Source: a marine gamma proteobacterium HTCC2143 (lineage in GTDB: Bacteria; Pseudomonadota; Gammaproteobacteria; Pseudomonadales; Dasaniaceae). From it: a stretch of DNA of 64,000 nt. The stretch is taken from assembly GCA_000169075.1 (NCBI GenBank), contig AAVT01000004.1:170697-234696 (forward strand), given 5' to 3'. The translations under genes were made by a program, and so were the position numbers. The notes below the pieces were generated by a model. It searched no databases. It saw only the letters and a list, made by a program, of their open reading frames with translations, and was not told the origin of the DNA. Positions 1-9,096 of this stretch are shown here, one piece after another; the first letter of the stretch is position 1, and each line of letters begins with the position of its first letter.

Positions 1-182
1 CAGCTAACAATTTCACAGGTTCTCGAAAGCAGTGTTTGATCATCGAGTACCCCGTAGGGAAAAAACAGGTTGTCTGCCAAATAGGTTATCGTGGCATGGG
101 GTACGTGCAGACGAATGTGCTGGACGATGCTTAGACCACCAACACCGGAATCAAAAACCAGTATGTGGGGAGCATTGATCAT
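1..182 (-). CDS. murI: Glutamate racemase, 5' end only (runs off left edge)
   Basis: Reading the minus strand gives a protein starting MINAPHILVFDSGVGGLSI and continuing through YLADNLFFPYG. This is the N-terminal signature of MurI, which makes D-glutamate for peptidoglycan; the Asp-Ser after the first strand is part of the active site. Only about 60 residues lie in the window. An in-frame ATG at 218 would add 12 residues; I chose 182 because family members begin just before the FDSGVGG motif. Neither start has a clear Shine-Dalgarno. The gene is divergent from the ExoIII gene. The missing 3' part, including the second catalytic Cys, cannot be checked. Confidence 0.85.
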   Translation of the reverse strand, partial: MINAPHILVFDSGVGGLSIVQHIRLHVPHATITYLADNLFFPYGVLDDQTLLSRTCEIVS

Positions 183-360
183 GGCAGGTCGACGAATATT
201 TTCATGGTCGAGTATCATAGCGGTAATACGAGTTAATGTCGCTCTTATGGGTACAGTTACTGGAAAACCCAGTATTCAATCATTCACCACTCATCATCGT
301 TTCTCACCATCCATTATTTCTGTACTATGGCGCGCTATCAGTTATTACAAAGGGTGAGCT

Positions 361-1134
361 ATGCGGGTTATTTCGGTCAACACTAATGGTATTCGCGCTG
401 CTGCGAGAAAAGGTTTTTTCGATTGGTTAGCGCTACAGAGTGCCGATGTCGTGTGTATTCAGGAAACCAAAGCTCAGATCGATCAATTGGCTGACCCGGT
501 TTTTCATCCTGAGGGCTACCATTGTTATTACTTCGACGCCGAAAAGAAAGGTTATAGCGGCACCGCTCTGTATTGTAAGAAGAAGCCAAAAAAAATTACT
601 AGTGGACTGGGTTGGGATCCCGCGGATTCTCAGGGGCGTTACATACAAGCCGATTTTGACGGTGTGAGTGTGGCCTCAATTTATGTACCATCAGGCTCCA
701 GTGGGGATGAGGCCCAGGCTCGAAAAGAAGTCTTCATGACTAACATAATGGATCACTTCAAGGCGATGCGAAGAAAGCGTAGAGAGTTTATTTTTTGTGC
801 AGACTGGAATATCTGCCACAGGGAGGTCGATATTAAAAACTGGCGGGGAAATCGTAAAAATTCTGGGTTTTTGCCCCACGAAAGGGCTTGGTTGGATAGC
901 CTGTTTGACGATGTTGGTTACGCGGATGCTTTTCGGGTAATAAATCAGGAAGAAGATCAGTATACCTGGTGGTCAAACAGAGGGCAGGCCTGGGCTAAAA
1001 ATGTAGGGTGGCGACTGGACTATCAAGTTGTAACGCCCGGATTGGTTGACAAGATTCAATCTGCCTCCATTTACAAAGATGAACGCTTTTCTGATCATGC
1101 TCCTTTTATCATGGATTATGATATCGACTACTAA
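361..1134 (+). CDS. xth: Exonuclease III-type AP endonuclease (Crc/XthA family)
   Basis: Predicted 257-residue endonuclease/exonuclease/phosphatase-fold protein for base-excision repair (AP-site incision and 3'-5' exonuclease). The start (MRVISVNTNGIRAA) and the lengthwise pattern resemble Pseudomonas Crc, the catabolite-repression protein that has lost nuclease residues. Here the catalytic set is intact: E35 in QETK, D148 and N150 in ADWN, D220 in WRLDY, and D245-H246 in SDHAP. I therefore read it as an active nuclease, not a Crc regulator. The ATG follows AAGGGTGAGCT, an acceptable ribosome site. Divergent from murI. Confidence 0.88.
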   Translation: MRVISVNTNGIRAAARKGFFDWLALQSADVVCIQETKAQIDQLADPVFHPEGYHCYYFDAEKKGYSGTALYCKKKPKKITSGLGWDPADSQGRYIQADFDGVSVASIYVPSGSSGDEAQARKEVFMTNIMDHFKAMRRKRREFIFCADWNICHREVDIKNWRGNRKNSGFLPHERAWLDSLFDDVGYADAFRVINQEEDQYTWWSNRGQAWAKNVGWRLDYQVVTPGLVDKIQSASIYKDERFSDHAPFIMDYDIDY

Positions 1135-1172
1135 TTCGGTGGTCGGCGACAACGTCGTGGCGTTAGGGCGAG

Positions 1173-1201
1173 TTGCCACTGTTCTGCAATAAAGGTAAAA
1201 T
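1173..1201 (+). promoter_or_regulatory. Predicted sigma-70 promoter of yajC
   Basis: TTGCCA at 1173-1178 and TAAAAT at 1196-1201 are separated by exactly 17 bp. Transcription would begin near 1208, about 55 nt before the yajC ATG at 1262. Confidence 0.6.
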
Positions 1202-1261
1202 ACACCGCACTTATATTTGGCGAGCGACTATCGCCACCATCCAAAACTGAAGGTTATTCCA

Positions 1262-1591
1262 ATGAACTTTATTTCTTCTGCCTACGCTCAAGAAGCAGGG
1301 CAAAACCCGCCAGAAGCGGGGATGATGCAGCTTGCTCTTATGGTTGGCTTATTTGTCATGTTTTACTTTATCGCTATCCGCCCTCAGCGCAAGCGCCAAA
1401 AAGAACATACGGAGCTGGTCAGCAATCTCGGTAAGGGCGATGAAGTTGTAACTAACAGCGGTATTCTCGGAAAAATTACTCAACTTGATGATAACTATCT
1501 GACCTTACAGGTGGCAGACAGTGTTGAGCTGAAATTTCAAAAAGGTTCAATCCACGCGGTTTTGCCAAAAGGCACATTGAAGTCGATCTAG
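1262..1591 (+). CDS. yajC: Sec translocon accessory subunit YajC
   Basis: 109 residues, the usual YajC length. One membrane segment (about residues 20-39, LALMVGLFVMFYFIAIRPQ) is followed by the family motif RPQRKRQKEH and a small soluble domain with GDEVVTNSGILGKI. YajC associates with SecDF and SecYEG at the inner membrane. The ATG at 1262 follows GAAGG at good spacing; a longer frame opening at 1217 lacks support. In most gammaproteobacteria yajC sits between tgt and secD, but here dcyD follows and neither tgt nor secDF is present, so it is an orphan copy with its own promoter. Confidence 0.93.
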   Translation: MNFISSAYAQEAGQNPPEAGMMQLALMVGLFVMFYFIAIRPQRKRQKEHTELVSNLGKGDEVVTNSGILGKITQLDDNYLTLQVADSVELKFQKGSIHAVLPKGTLKSI

Positions 1592-1702
1592 ATTTATCGC
1601 GCCTTTATTGCGGGCATCTTTCCAGCGGTGTCCGCTTCCATGTAAATCGCACTAAACATCAGTTAGACTGGGCCAAAATATTAATCAAATTGGCCGGACC
1701 TA

Positions 1703-2713
1703 ATGATGGAAATATCTTTTCCTCCTCGATTATCCCTCGCACAGACGCCAACCCCCTTGATTGCTATTGATAGAATCAGTGAGGTTGTTGGTGGGCCGCG
1801 AATCTGGGTAAAACGCGATGATATGACTGGTAGCGCTGTCAGTGGTAATAAAATCCGAAAACTCGAATTTTCCCTCGCAAAAGCATTGGACGAAGGTTGT
1901 GACACGATTATCACTTGCGGCGGTGTGCAATCTAATCATTGTCGAACGACGGCTGTCCTTTGTGCGCAACTGGGATTGAAATGTCATTTGATTCTCCGCG
2001 GACCCGAAGACTCAGAAATTGAAGGTAACCTGTTGCTGGATCGACTGGTTGGCGCAGAAATTAGCTTCTATACCAATCGGGAGTACCAACAAAAGAGTGA
2101 TGAAATTATCCAGCACTGGATGCAGCACTATCACGAGCAGGGCAGTAAGGTTTTTTCGATTCCAGTTGGAGCAAGTGATGGCATCGGTTTGTGGGGTTAC
2201 ATCGCAGCCTGCGAAGAACTCAAGGATGATTTTTCCCAGCTAAATATTCAGCCAGGGCATATTATTTCTGCAACAGGTTCAGGTGGTACGCAGGGTGGTC
2301 TAACCGTTGGCAGCGAGTTGTTTCAATTGGGCGCTAAGGTTTGGGGTATGGCAGTTTGTGATGACGCAAACTACTTTATTAATAAGGTGAAGCAAGATAT
2401 TGCGCAGTGGCGGCAATGGTATTCACCCTTAATTAGTCCATCATTTGATTGCGATTCGTTGTGCGTTAATGTCATCGACGACTATATTGGCCCTGGTTAT
2501 GCCCAAGCGACCCCCGACATATTTGCGACAATTAGTATGGCTGCCCGGCTCGAGGGCCTGATACTGGATCCAGTTTATACTGGAAAAGGCTTTCATGGCA
2601 TGCTTGATCAGATTAGGCAGGGGCGTTTCGATGACACTAACGATATTGTTTTTGTGCATACAGGCGGCATATTTGGACTTTTCCCGCAGCGCGATCAATT
2701 GGGATTAAGTTAG
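1703..2713 (+). CDS. dcyD: D-cysteine desulfhydrase (PLP-dependent, ACC deaminase family)
   Basis: 336 residues, normal for the family. Fold-type II PLP enzyme expected to split D-cysteine into pyruvate, H2S and ammonia. The PLP lysine is K50 in SGNKIRKLE; GGVQSNHCR (about 73-81) is the substrate/cofactor loop, and GSGGTQGGL holds the phosphate. The C-terminus has the conserved HTGG element followed by GLFP. ACC deaminase is the main alternative within the same family. Two ATGs are tandem at 1703 and 1706. It lies between murI/yajC and the alanine symporter and racemase, a neighbourhood rich in D-amino-acid functions. Confidence 0.82.
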   Translation: MMEISFPPRLSLAQTPTPLIAIDRISEVVGGPRIWVKRDDMTGSAVSGNKIRKLEFSLAKALDEGCDTIITCGGVQSNHCRTTAVLCAQLGLKCHLILRGPEDSEIEGNLLLDRLVGAEISFYTNREYQQKSDEIIQHWMQHYHEQGSKVFSIPVGASDGIGLWGYIAACEELKDDFSQLNIQPGHIISATGSGGTQGGLTVGSELFQLGAKVWGMAVCDDANYFINKVKQDIAQWRQWYSPLISPSFDCDSLCVNVIDDYIGPGYAQATPDIFATISMAARLEGLILDPVYTGKGFHGMLDQIRQGRFDDTNDIVFVHTGGIFGLFPQRDQLGLS

Positions 2714-2749
2714 TAACTCACTAAAATTGAACATAATCAGAGAATAACA

Positions 2750-4084
2750 ATGGAAACGATGACTGCATTTGTGCAATGGCTGAATGGGATTGTTTGGGGC
2801 CCACTAATGCTGGTGTTGATTTTAGGCACGGGCTTTTTCTTGATGATCGGGCTCGGGTTTATGCCGCTGCGGCGAATTCCAAGTGCTTTTCGCCTGCTGT
2901 TGGAAGGTCGTCATGCTGAATCGACCCACGGTCAAATTTCTCCGTTTAATGCGCTGATGACCTCATTATCGGCGACGATAGGTACAGGTAATATCGCCGG
3001 CGTAGCGACTGCTATTACGATTGGCGGGCCGGGTGCATTATTTTGGATGTGGTGCACAGCCCTCGTTGGAATGGCAACGAAATACGCTGAAGCGGTGTGC
3101 GCAGTTCAGTATAGAGAGATAGACGACGACGGCAACTACGCGGGTGGGCCGATGTATTACATTAAAAATGGTCTCGGTGATAAGTGGAAATGGCTGGCAG
3201 CAACGTTTGCTTTTTTTGGCGCTATTGCTGGTTTCGGTATGGGCAATACCGTACAAGCGAACTCTGTGGCAGACGCTATGTCTAGTACCTTTGGTATACC
3301 GCCACTGGTCAGTAGCGCGGTAATGGTTGTGTTGGTCGCACTGGTTATTCTAGGTGGTGTAAAACGTATCTCCAGCGTTGCAGGTTTTCTTGTGCCTATC
3401 ATGGCTATCAGCTACTTGTTGCTGGGTTTTGTCGTGCTGCTGATGAATATTACGGATATCCCCGCAGCAATCGTCTTGATTGTTGAAAGCGCTTTCACAG
3501 GAACCGCTGCACAGGGTGGATTTGCGGGTGCGGGAATAATGCTCGCTATTCAATTCGGTGTGGCGCGGGGCGTCTTCTCTAATGAGGCCGGGCTGGGAAG
3601 TGCACCCATCGCGCATGCCGCAGCTCAAACTGACGATCCGGTCAAGCAAGGCACTATCGCTATGCTTGGCACATTTATAGACACTTTAATTGTCTGTACT
3701 GTAACCGGTCTGGTGATTGTTTTAACGGGCGCTTGGACGACGGGTGAAGGTGGTGCTTCGTTAACGGCTGCAGCTTTTGCGACGCAACTACCCTACGGTG
3801 ATGTCATGGTTTCAGTCGGATTGTGCTTGTTTGCCTTTACTACCGTGTTGGGGTGGAGTTATTACGGAGAGCGTTGTGCGATCTATTTGTTTGGCACTCG
3901 TGCGCTAATGCCCTTTAGAATTTTATGGATATTGGCGATTCCCTTAGGGGCCATGGCTCAACTTAATTTTATCTGGCTATTGGCAGATACCTTAAACGCT
4001 TTAATGGCAGTGCCCAACTTAATCGCATTATTATTGCTGAGTCCGGTGGTGTTCAAATTGACCAAGGAAGCACTCAAAAAATAA
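2750..4084 (+). CDS. Sodium/alanine symporter, AGCS family
   Basis: 444 residues with about 10-11 hydrophobic helices. Family motifs are clear: GTGNIAGVATAI (about 78-89), GGPMYYIKNGLG (about 132-143) and FSNEAGLGSAPIAHAA in the middle. These inner-membrane carriers import alanine (L and often D) or glycine with Na+. It starts 36 bp after dcyD on the same strand, so the two may be cotranscribed, and it converges on alr with only 16 bp between stops. Substrate is inferred from family and from the alr neighbour. Confidence 0.9.
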   Translation: METMTAFVQWLNGIVWGPLMLVLILGTGFFLMIGLGFMPLRRIPSAFRLLLEGRHAESTHGQISPFNALMTSLSATIGTGNIAGVATAITIGGPGALFWMWCTALVGMATKYAEAVCAVQYREIDDDGNYAGGPMYYIKNGLGDKWKWLAATFAFFGAIAGFGMGNTVQANSVADAMSSTFGIPPLVSSAVMVVLVALVILGGVKRISSVAGFLVPIMAISYLLLGFVVLLMNITDIPAAIVLIVESAFTGTAAQGGFAGAGIMLAIQFGVARGVFSNEAGLGSAPIAHAAAQTDDPVKQGTIAMLGTFIDTLIVCTVTGLVIVLTGAWTTGEGGASLTAAAFATQLPYGDVMVSVGLCLFAFTTVLGWSYYGERCAIYLFGTRALMPFRILWILAIPLGAMAQLNFIWLLADTLNALMAVPNLIALLLLSPVVFKLTKEALKK

Positions 4085-4100
4085 TGGCGGTTTAGAGCTG

Positions 4101-5204
4101 TTAACGACTCGAGTTGATATAAGTTTTTATCACTCGGGGGGTCACTGAGGTAAATAACTCATAGCTGATAGTCTCGGCCCATTGAGCGACTTCTTCCGCA
4201 GCTAGCTGATGGCCAGTACTGGCATTACCCCACAAAGTCACCTCATCACCTACCGATACAGTATTGCAATGGGTGACATCAATAGTGATCAAATCCATCG
4301 ATACGGCACCAACTAATGCTGCGCGCTGACCATTGACTAAAACAGGGGTGCCATTGCGGGCGTGTCGCGGGTAACCGTCACCATAGCCAACGCCCACGGT
4401 AGCGATAATACTGTCTGACGGTGCGGTCCACCGGGAATTGTAACCGACACTGTCACCAGCTTTAACCCCGCGAGTCGCGATGACTTCGCTCGATAAGGTC
4501 ATCACTGTTTGTAAATTAACGGGGAACAGATGCTGCGATTCCGCCGTTAGCGGATTCGCTCCATAGAGCATAATGCCGGGTCTAACCCAATCTCTGTGCG
4601 AGCTGGGGCGCTTGATGATAGCCGCGGAGTTCGCCAAGCTTTGCGGTACAGAGAACCCCGCGACAGCTTCTTCAAACAGCGCTTCTTGCTGCTGGGTTTG
4701 CTGAGTATTATCAGCATCTGAACTGCCGAAGTGGGTCATTGAGAGTATTTCACGAGAATTTGACGAGCGACTTAGCTGTTGTTGATACTGCTGAAATTGA
4801 TCAGCAGACAAACCTAGACGGTGCATGCCGCTGTCAATTTTCAGCCAAATATTCACGGGGGCAGATAACGTCGCAGCCAGAAATTCGTCGACTTGATTGG
4901 CACTATGAATGACAAGATCAATCGACTGTCGGCTGCATTGCAATAAGTCGGTTAGCGTGAGTGCGCCGGCTAACACCAAAATACGCTGCATAAAGCCCGC
5001 AGCGCGTAATTCCAAGGCTTCTTCAACGCGAGCAACTGCAAGGCCATCGGCGGCATCAAGAGTGGCCGCAACCTCGATCAATCCATGTCCATAGGCATCA
5101 GCTTTTACCATCGCCATCACAGAGGCGCGGGGCGCCAACCGTTTTACTTGATGTAGGTTGTGTCGAATAGCGTTGAGATTGATTGAGGCTCTTGTGGTAT
5201 GCAT
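4101..5204 (-). CDS. alr: Alanine racemase
   Basis: 367 residues from the ATG at 5204 (a TTG four codons earlier, at 5216, is the only other option). Interconverts L- and D-alanine for peptidoglycan or catabolism. The PLP lysine K34 lies in VKADAYGHG, and the second catalytic base, Y255, in VGYNSRW. The N-terminal TIM barrel and C-terminal beta domain are both present at full length. Convergent with the AGCS carrier, which could supply its substrate. Confidence 0.95.
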   Translation of the reverse strand: MHTTRASINLNAIRHNLHQVKRLAPRASVMAMVKADAYGHGLIEVAATLDAADGLAVARVEEALELRAAGFMQRILVLAGALTLTDLLQCSRQSIDLVIHSANQVDEFLAATLSAPVNIWLKIDSGMHRLGLSADQFQQYQQQLSRSSNSREILSMTHFGSSDADNTQQTQQQEALFEEAVAGFSVPQSLANSAAIIKRPSSHRDWVRPGIMLYGANPLTAESQHLFPVNLQTVMTLSSEVIATRGVKAGDSVGYNSRWTAPSDSIIATVGVGYGDGYPRHARNGTPVLVNGQRAALVGAVSMDLITIDVTHCNTVSVGDEVTLWGNASTGHQLAAEEVAQWAETISYELFTSVTPRVIKTYINSSR

Positions 5205-5318
5205 GACAGTTATCAATAAAAAGGTCGACGGAAGTGTACATCAGTTACTGTTGTTATGAGCTTAACTCTATGAAAAAAATATTTCTGGTTATTTTGCTGA
5301 CAGGGCATAGAAAAGTAC

Positions 5319-5346
5319 TTGTACCGGTCACTCACATGATTAATAT
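5319..5346 (+). promoter_or_regulatory. Possible promoter of the ion-channel gene
   Basis: TTGTAC at 5319-5324 and TAATAT at 5341-5346 with a 16-bp spacer, 28 bp before the channel ATG. It lies in the roughly 170-bp divergent gap with alr; the boxes are only fair matches. Confidence 0.35.
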
Positions 5347-5373
5347 AGCGCCTTTATTTACTATCAGCCCGGA

Positions 5374-6171
5374 ATGAGTATGCAAACCGCCACACTGCAG
5401 AACAAATTAATAACGCTTAGGAATAATCGACTGTTTGAGGTTTTTGTTGTTTCAGTCATTATTTTTTCAGCTTTGGTGATCGGTGCCAAAACCTATGATA
5501 TTTCGGCGACAACCCTCACAATCATTTCCTGGTTAGATATGGCGATTACGCTTTTCTTCGCCTTGGAGATCGCTATCCGCTTTATGGCCGAAGAGCGCAA
5601 GCGTCGCTTCTTTTTAAACGGCTGGAATGTATTCGACTCACTGATTGTAATTATAAGCCTGATACCGATAGAGAATAGCGAAATGGCCCTGGTCGGGCGA
5701 TTAGTGCGAATATTCCGCGTTCTACGAATGGTTTCAGTTGTACCCGAGTTACGAGAATTACTCAATTCACTACTCTCAGCGCTGCCTAAACTGGGTTATG
5801 TTGTATTGTTGATGTTTATTATTTTCTACATTTACGGCGCATTTGGGGCGATCTTGTTTAACCAGATTAATCCGGTGCTATGGGGTGACATTAGTATTTC
5901 GATGCTGACCTTGTTTCGGGTAATGACCTTCGAAGACTGGACAGATGTCATGTATGAAACCATGGAGGTCTATCCTTTGAGCTGGCTTTATTTTTTAAGT
6001 TTTATCTTTCTGACGGCGTTTGCGTTTCTGAATATGGTTATTGGTATTGTTGTCAGCGTTGTTGAAGAAGAACATCAGAGAATGAAGCAGGAGACGAACC
6101 CCGAGCCAACTATCACTGAACTACACCACGAAATTGTGCAGTTACGAAAACTCCTTGTCGATCGACAATAG
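5374..6171 (+). CDS. Voltage-gated cation channel, NaChBac-like, with Ca-type filter
   Basis: 265 residues with six membrane segments plus a pore loop, the standard single-domain bacterial Nav/Cav layout that assembles as a tetramer. S4 carries four arginines at every third position (R109, R112, R115, R118). The selectivity filter is T185-F-E-D-W-T-D191, not the TLESW of bacterial sodium channels. Acidic residues at 187, 188 and 191 resemble engineered CavAb and eukaryotic calcium channels. The C-terminus (about 247-265, ITELHHEIVQLRKLL) is a short coiled coil, the usual tetramer handle. Ca2+ preference is inference. The next genes are co-directional but have no obvious functional link. Confidence 0.9.
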   Translation: MSMQTATLQNKLITLRNNRLFEVFVVSVIIFSALVIGAKTYDISATTLTIISWLDMAITLFFALEIAIRFMAEERKRRFFLNGWNVFDSLIVIISLIPIENSEMALVGRLVRIFRVLRMVSVVPELRELLNSLLSALPKLGYVVLLMFIIFYIYGAFGAILFNQINPVLWGDISISMLTLFRVMTFEDWTDVMYETMEVYPLSWLYFLSFIFLTAFAFLNMVIGIVVSVVEEEHQRMKQETNPEPTITELHHEIVQLRKLLVDRQ

Positions 6172-6239
6172 CGGTGAGAATTGTGCTTCTGCCCTTCACT
6201 TTGTATAGTAGATGATAACTCATCAATGGTACTGACCTT

Positions 6240-7142
6240 ATGTCTTCAGGTTTTGGAAAAAAACTGGTTATAGCCATTTCCTCTCGGGCTCTGTTTGATC
6301 TCGATGATAGTCACCAGATCTATCAAGAGCAGGGCCTCGAAGCCTATGCGCGGTACCAGATTGATCACGAGGACGACATATTAAGTCCGGGTGAGGCTTT
6401 CCCTATGGTGCAAAAGCTGTTGCGTATCAATGAGCGTCTTGGCGGAGAGTCACGGGTAGAGGTTTTATTGTTATCGAGGAATAGCGCCGACACTGGACTT
6501 CGAGTGTTTAATTCTATCGAGCATTATGGGCTCGATATTACTCGCGCTGCCTTTAGCGGCGGGGAAAGTCCCTATCGCTACGTGTCAGCTTTTGGTTGTC
6601 ATTTGTTTTTGTCAACTGATGCACAGGATGTCAGGTCGGCACTAGAAAATGGAGTTGCCGCCGCCACATTGATGTCATCCTCTTCTCCTCAGGAGGGCAG
6701 TGATTCAACGTTAAAATTTGCTTTTGATGGTGATGCGGTTTTGTTTTCTGATGAATCGGAGCAAATTTATAAAAGCCAGGGTCTGGATGCCTTTACCGAA
6801 AATGAAAAATCCTCTGCCAGAGAGCCTATGAGTGGCGGCCCATTTAAGGCGTTCCTTTCAGCGTTACACGGTTTACAGGCAGAGTTTCCGCCTCTTGAAT
6901 CGCCTATTCGCACGGCTCTGGTTACTGCTCGTTCTGCTCCCGCTCACGAGCGTGTGATTCGAACACTCAGGGCTTGGAATATTCGAATTGATGAATCATT
7001 GTTTCTGGGAGGGTTAGATAAATCTGCATTTTTGAGGGCCTATGGCGCCGATGTGTTCTTTGATGATCAGGAGCTGCATTGTGACTCTGCTGGCCAGCAT
7101 ATAGCCACCGGCCATGTCCCTCACGGTGTCGCTAATAGCTAA
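6240..7142 (+). CDS. Cytosolic 5'-nucleotidase (NT5C1-like family)
   Basis: 300 residues matching the bacterial 5'-nucleotidase family (Pfam 5-nucleotidase), which dephosphorylates nucleoside monophosphates. Recognisable blocks are SSRALFDLDDSHQIYQEQGL near the N-terminus, YQIDHEDDILSPGEAFP, FAFDGDAVLFSDESEQIY in the middle and FLGGLDKSAFLRAYGADVFFDD near the C-terminus. The FDLDD and FDGDAVLFSD elements contain the metal-binding aspartates of this HAD-like fold. No signal peptide. About 70 bp after the channel gene. Confidence 0.85.
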   Translation: MSSGFGKKLVIAISSRALFDLDDSHQIYQEQGLEAYARYQIDHEDDILSPGEAFPMVQKLLRINERLGGESRVEVLLLSRNSADTGLRVFNSIEHYGLDITRAAFSGGESPYRYVSAFGCHLFLSTDAQDVRSALENGVAAATLMSSSSPQEGSDSTLKFAFDGDAVLFSDESEQIYKSQGLDAFTENEKSSAREPMSGGPFKAFLSALHGLQAEFPPLESPIRTALVTARSAPAHERVIRTLRAWNIRIDESLFLGGLDKSAFLRAYGADVFFDDQELHCDSAGQHIATGHVPHGVANS

Positions 7143-7288
7143 AGTGGAGTTAATCAACTTTGTTGCAGGGAATTGTGCGGAAATCAGACGTCCCTCACAA
7201 ACCGCCTATCCTTATCCTGTGTATTCACGTTTAGCTGCTATCCTAAAACCACCTATTCAATAGACGCTTTTTTTAGGTTTAGCTATCT

Positions 7289-7792
7289 ATGATCCAAACG
7301 ATTCTTTTCGCAACCGATATGGGTCTTCATACCCATTATCTGTTACATCACGTCAATGAAATGGCCGGTCAATATAAGGCTAAAGTCGTTGTAGTTCATG
7401 CAATGGAGCCGCCAGGCTGTCTTGGTGATGCGCTCGTCAAGTCTTATCAGGGGGGAGGGAATTCTGAACTCACCCAAGAGGGCATTAGTCGTATTGCTGC
7501 AGGCGTCAAAACTCGTATTATTGACATCCTTGAGGAGGAATTCATGGATGGTCAGCAGGGGCTTTCACAGATCAGGGACGTCAGAGTTGTTGCCGGCAAG
7601 CCTGTTGAGGTTATCCTGCAGGAGGCGCGCCACTGTGATGCCGATCTCATTATTCTAGGAAGCCACGGGCAAGATACAGCTAGCCCCCATCTGTTAGGGT
7701 CTGTTACTTCTAGAGTCTTGCAAACTTCTCGGGTGCCGATTTATATGGTTCCGCTTGTTCGAAGTTATCGTCATCAGATTGCAGCGTGTTAG
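7289..7792 (+). CDS. Universal stress protein, UspA family
   Basis: 167 residues, one Usp domain. It starts ILFATDMGLH (first beta strand with the Asp of the nucleotide pocket) and ends with the ATP-binding pattern GSHGQD followed by GSVTSRVLQTSRVPIYMVP. The pocket G-x2-G-x9-G-S/T is slightly altered, so ATP binding is likely but unproven. It stands alone, with about 200 bp before cysB. Confidence 0.88.
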   Translation: MIQTILFATDMGLHTHYLLHHVNEMAGQYKAKVVVVHAMEPPGCLGDALVKSYQGGGNSELTQEGISRIAAGVKTRIIDILEEEFMDGQQGLSQIRDVRVVAGKPVEVILQEARHCDADLIILGSHGQDTASPHLLGSVTSRVLQTSRVPIYMVPLVRSYRHQIAAC

Positions 7793-7956
7793 CGGGAATT
7801 ATAAAAGCGCGGACAACGACTATTCACTATGTCGTATTACTAGCGACAGGATTGATTATATCTTTCGCTGGGATAAATCGATTATATAGGTTATGGTTAA
7901 AGTGATGAAAAAACCGGTACATATAACTTAAAGTAAAATATAGGTTATAGCTGTAA

Positions 7957-8973
<1,017 letters not shown>

Positions 8974-9096
8974 ACGGTTTTTGGTTGTTGGTTATTGAGG
9001 TGAAAAAGTCTACTGGCTGTCCCCTCTGAGATTTATTCGCAGCGATTGCCGCTGGCTTCTGGCGTTCCCTCATCTTCCTGCTACAATGCGCCGCCT

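Noticed and set aside
1170..1185. GTTGCCACTG upstream of yajC, resembling part of a cobalamin riboswitch box
   Set aside because: Only a short match, no surrounding riboswitch structure, and it coincides with the -35 box of a good promoter.
9046..9096. Upstream TTG start for the ZIP transporter
   Set aside because: The predicted -10 box lies inside that extension, and the extra residues do not look like a signal or helix.
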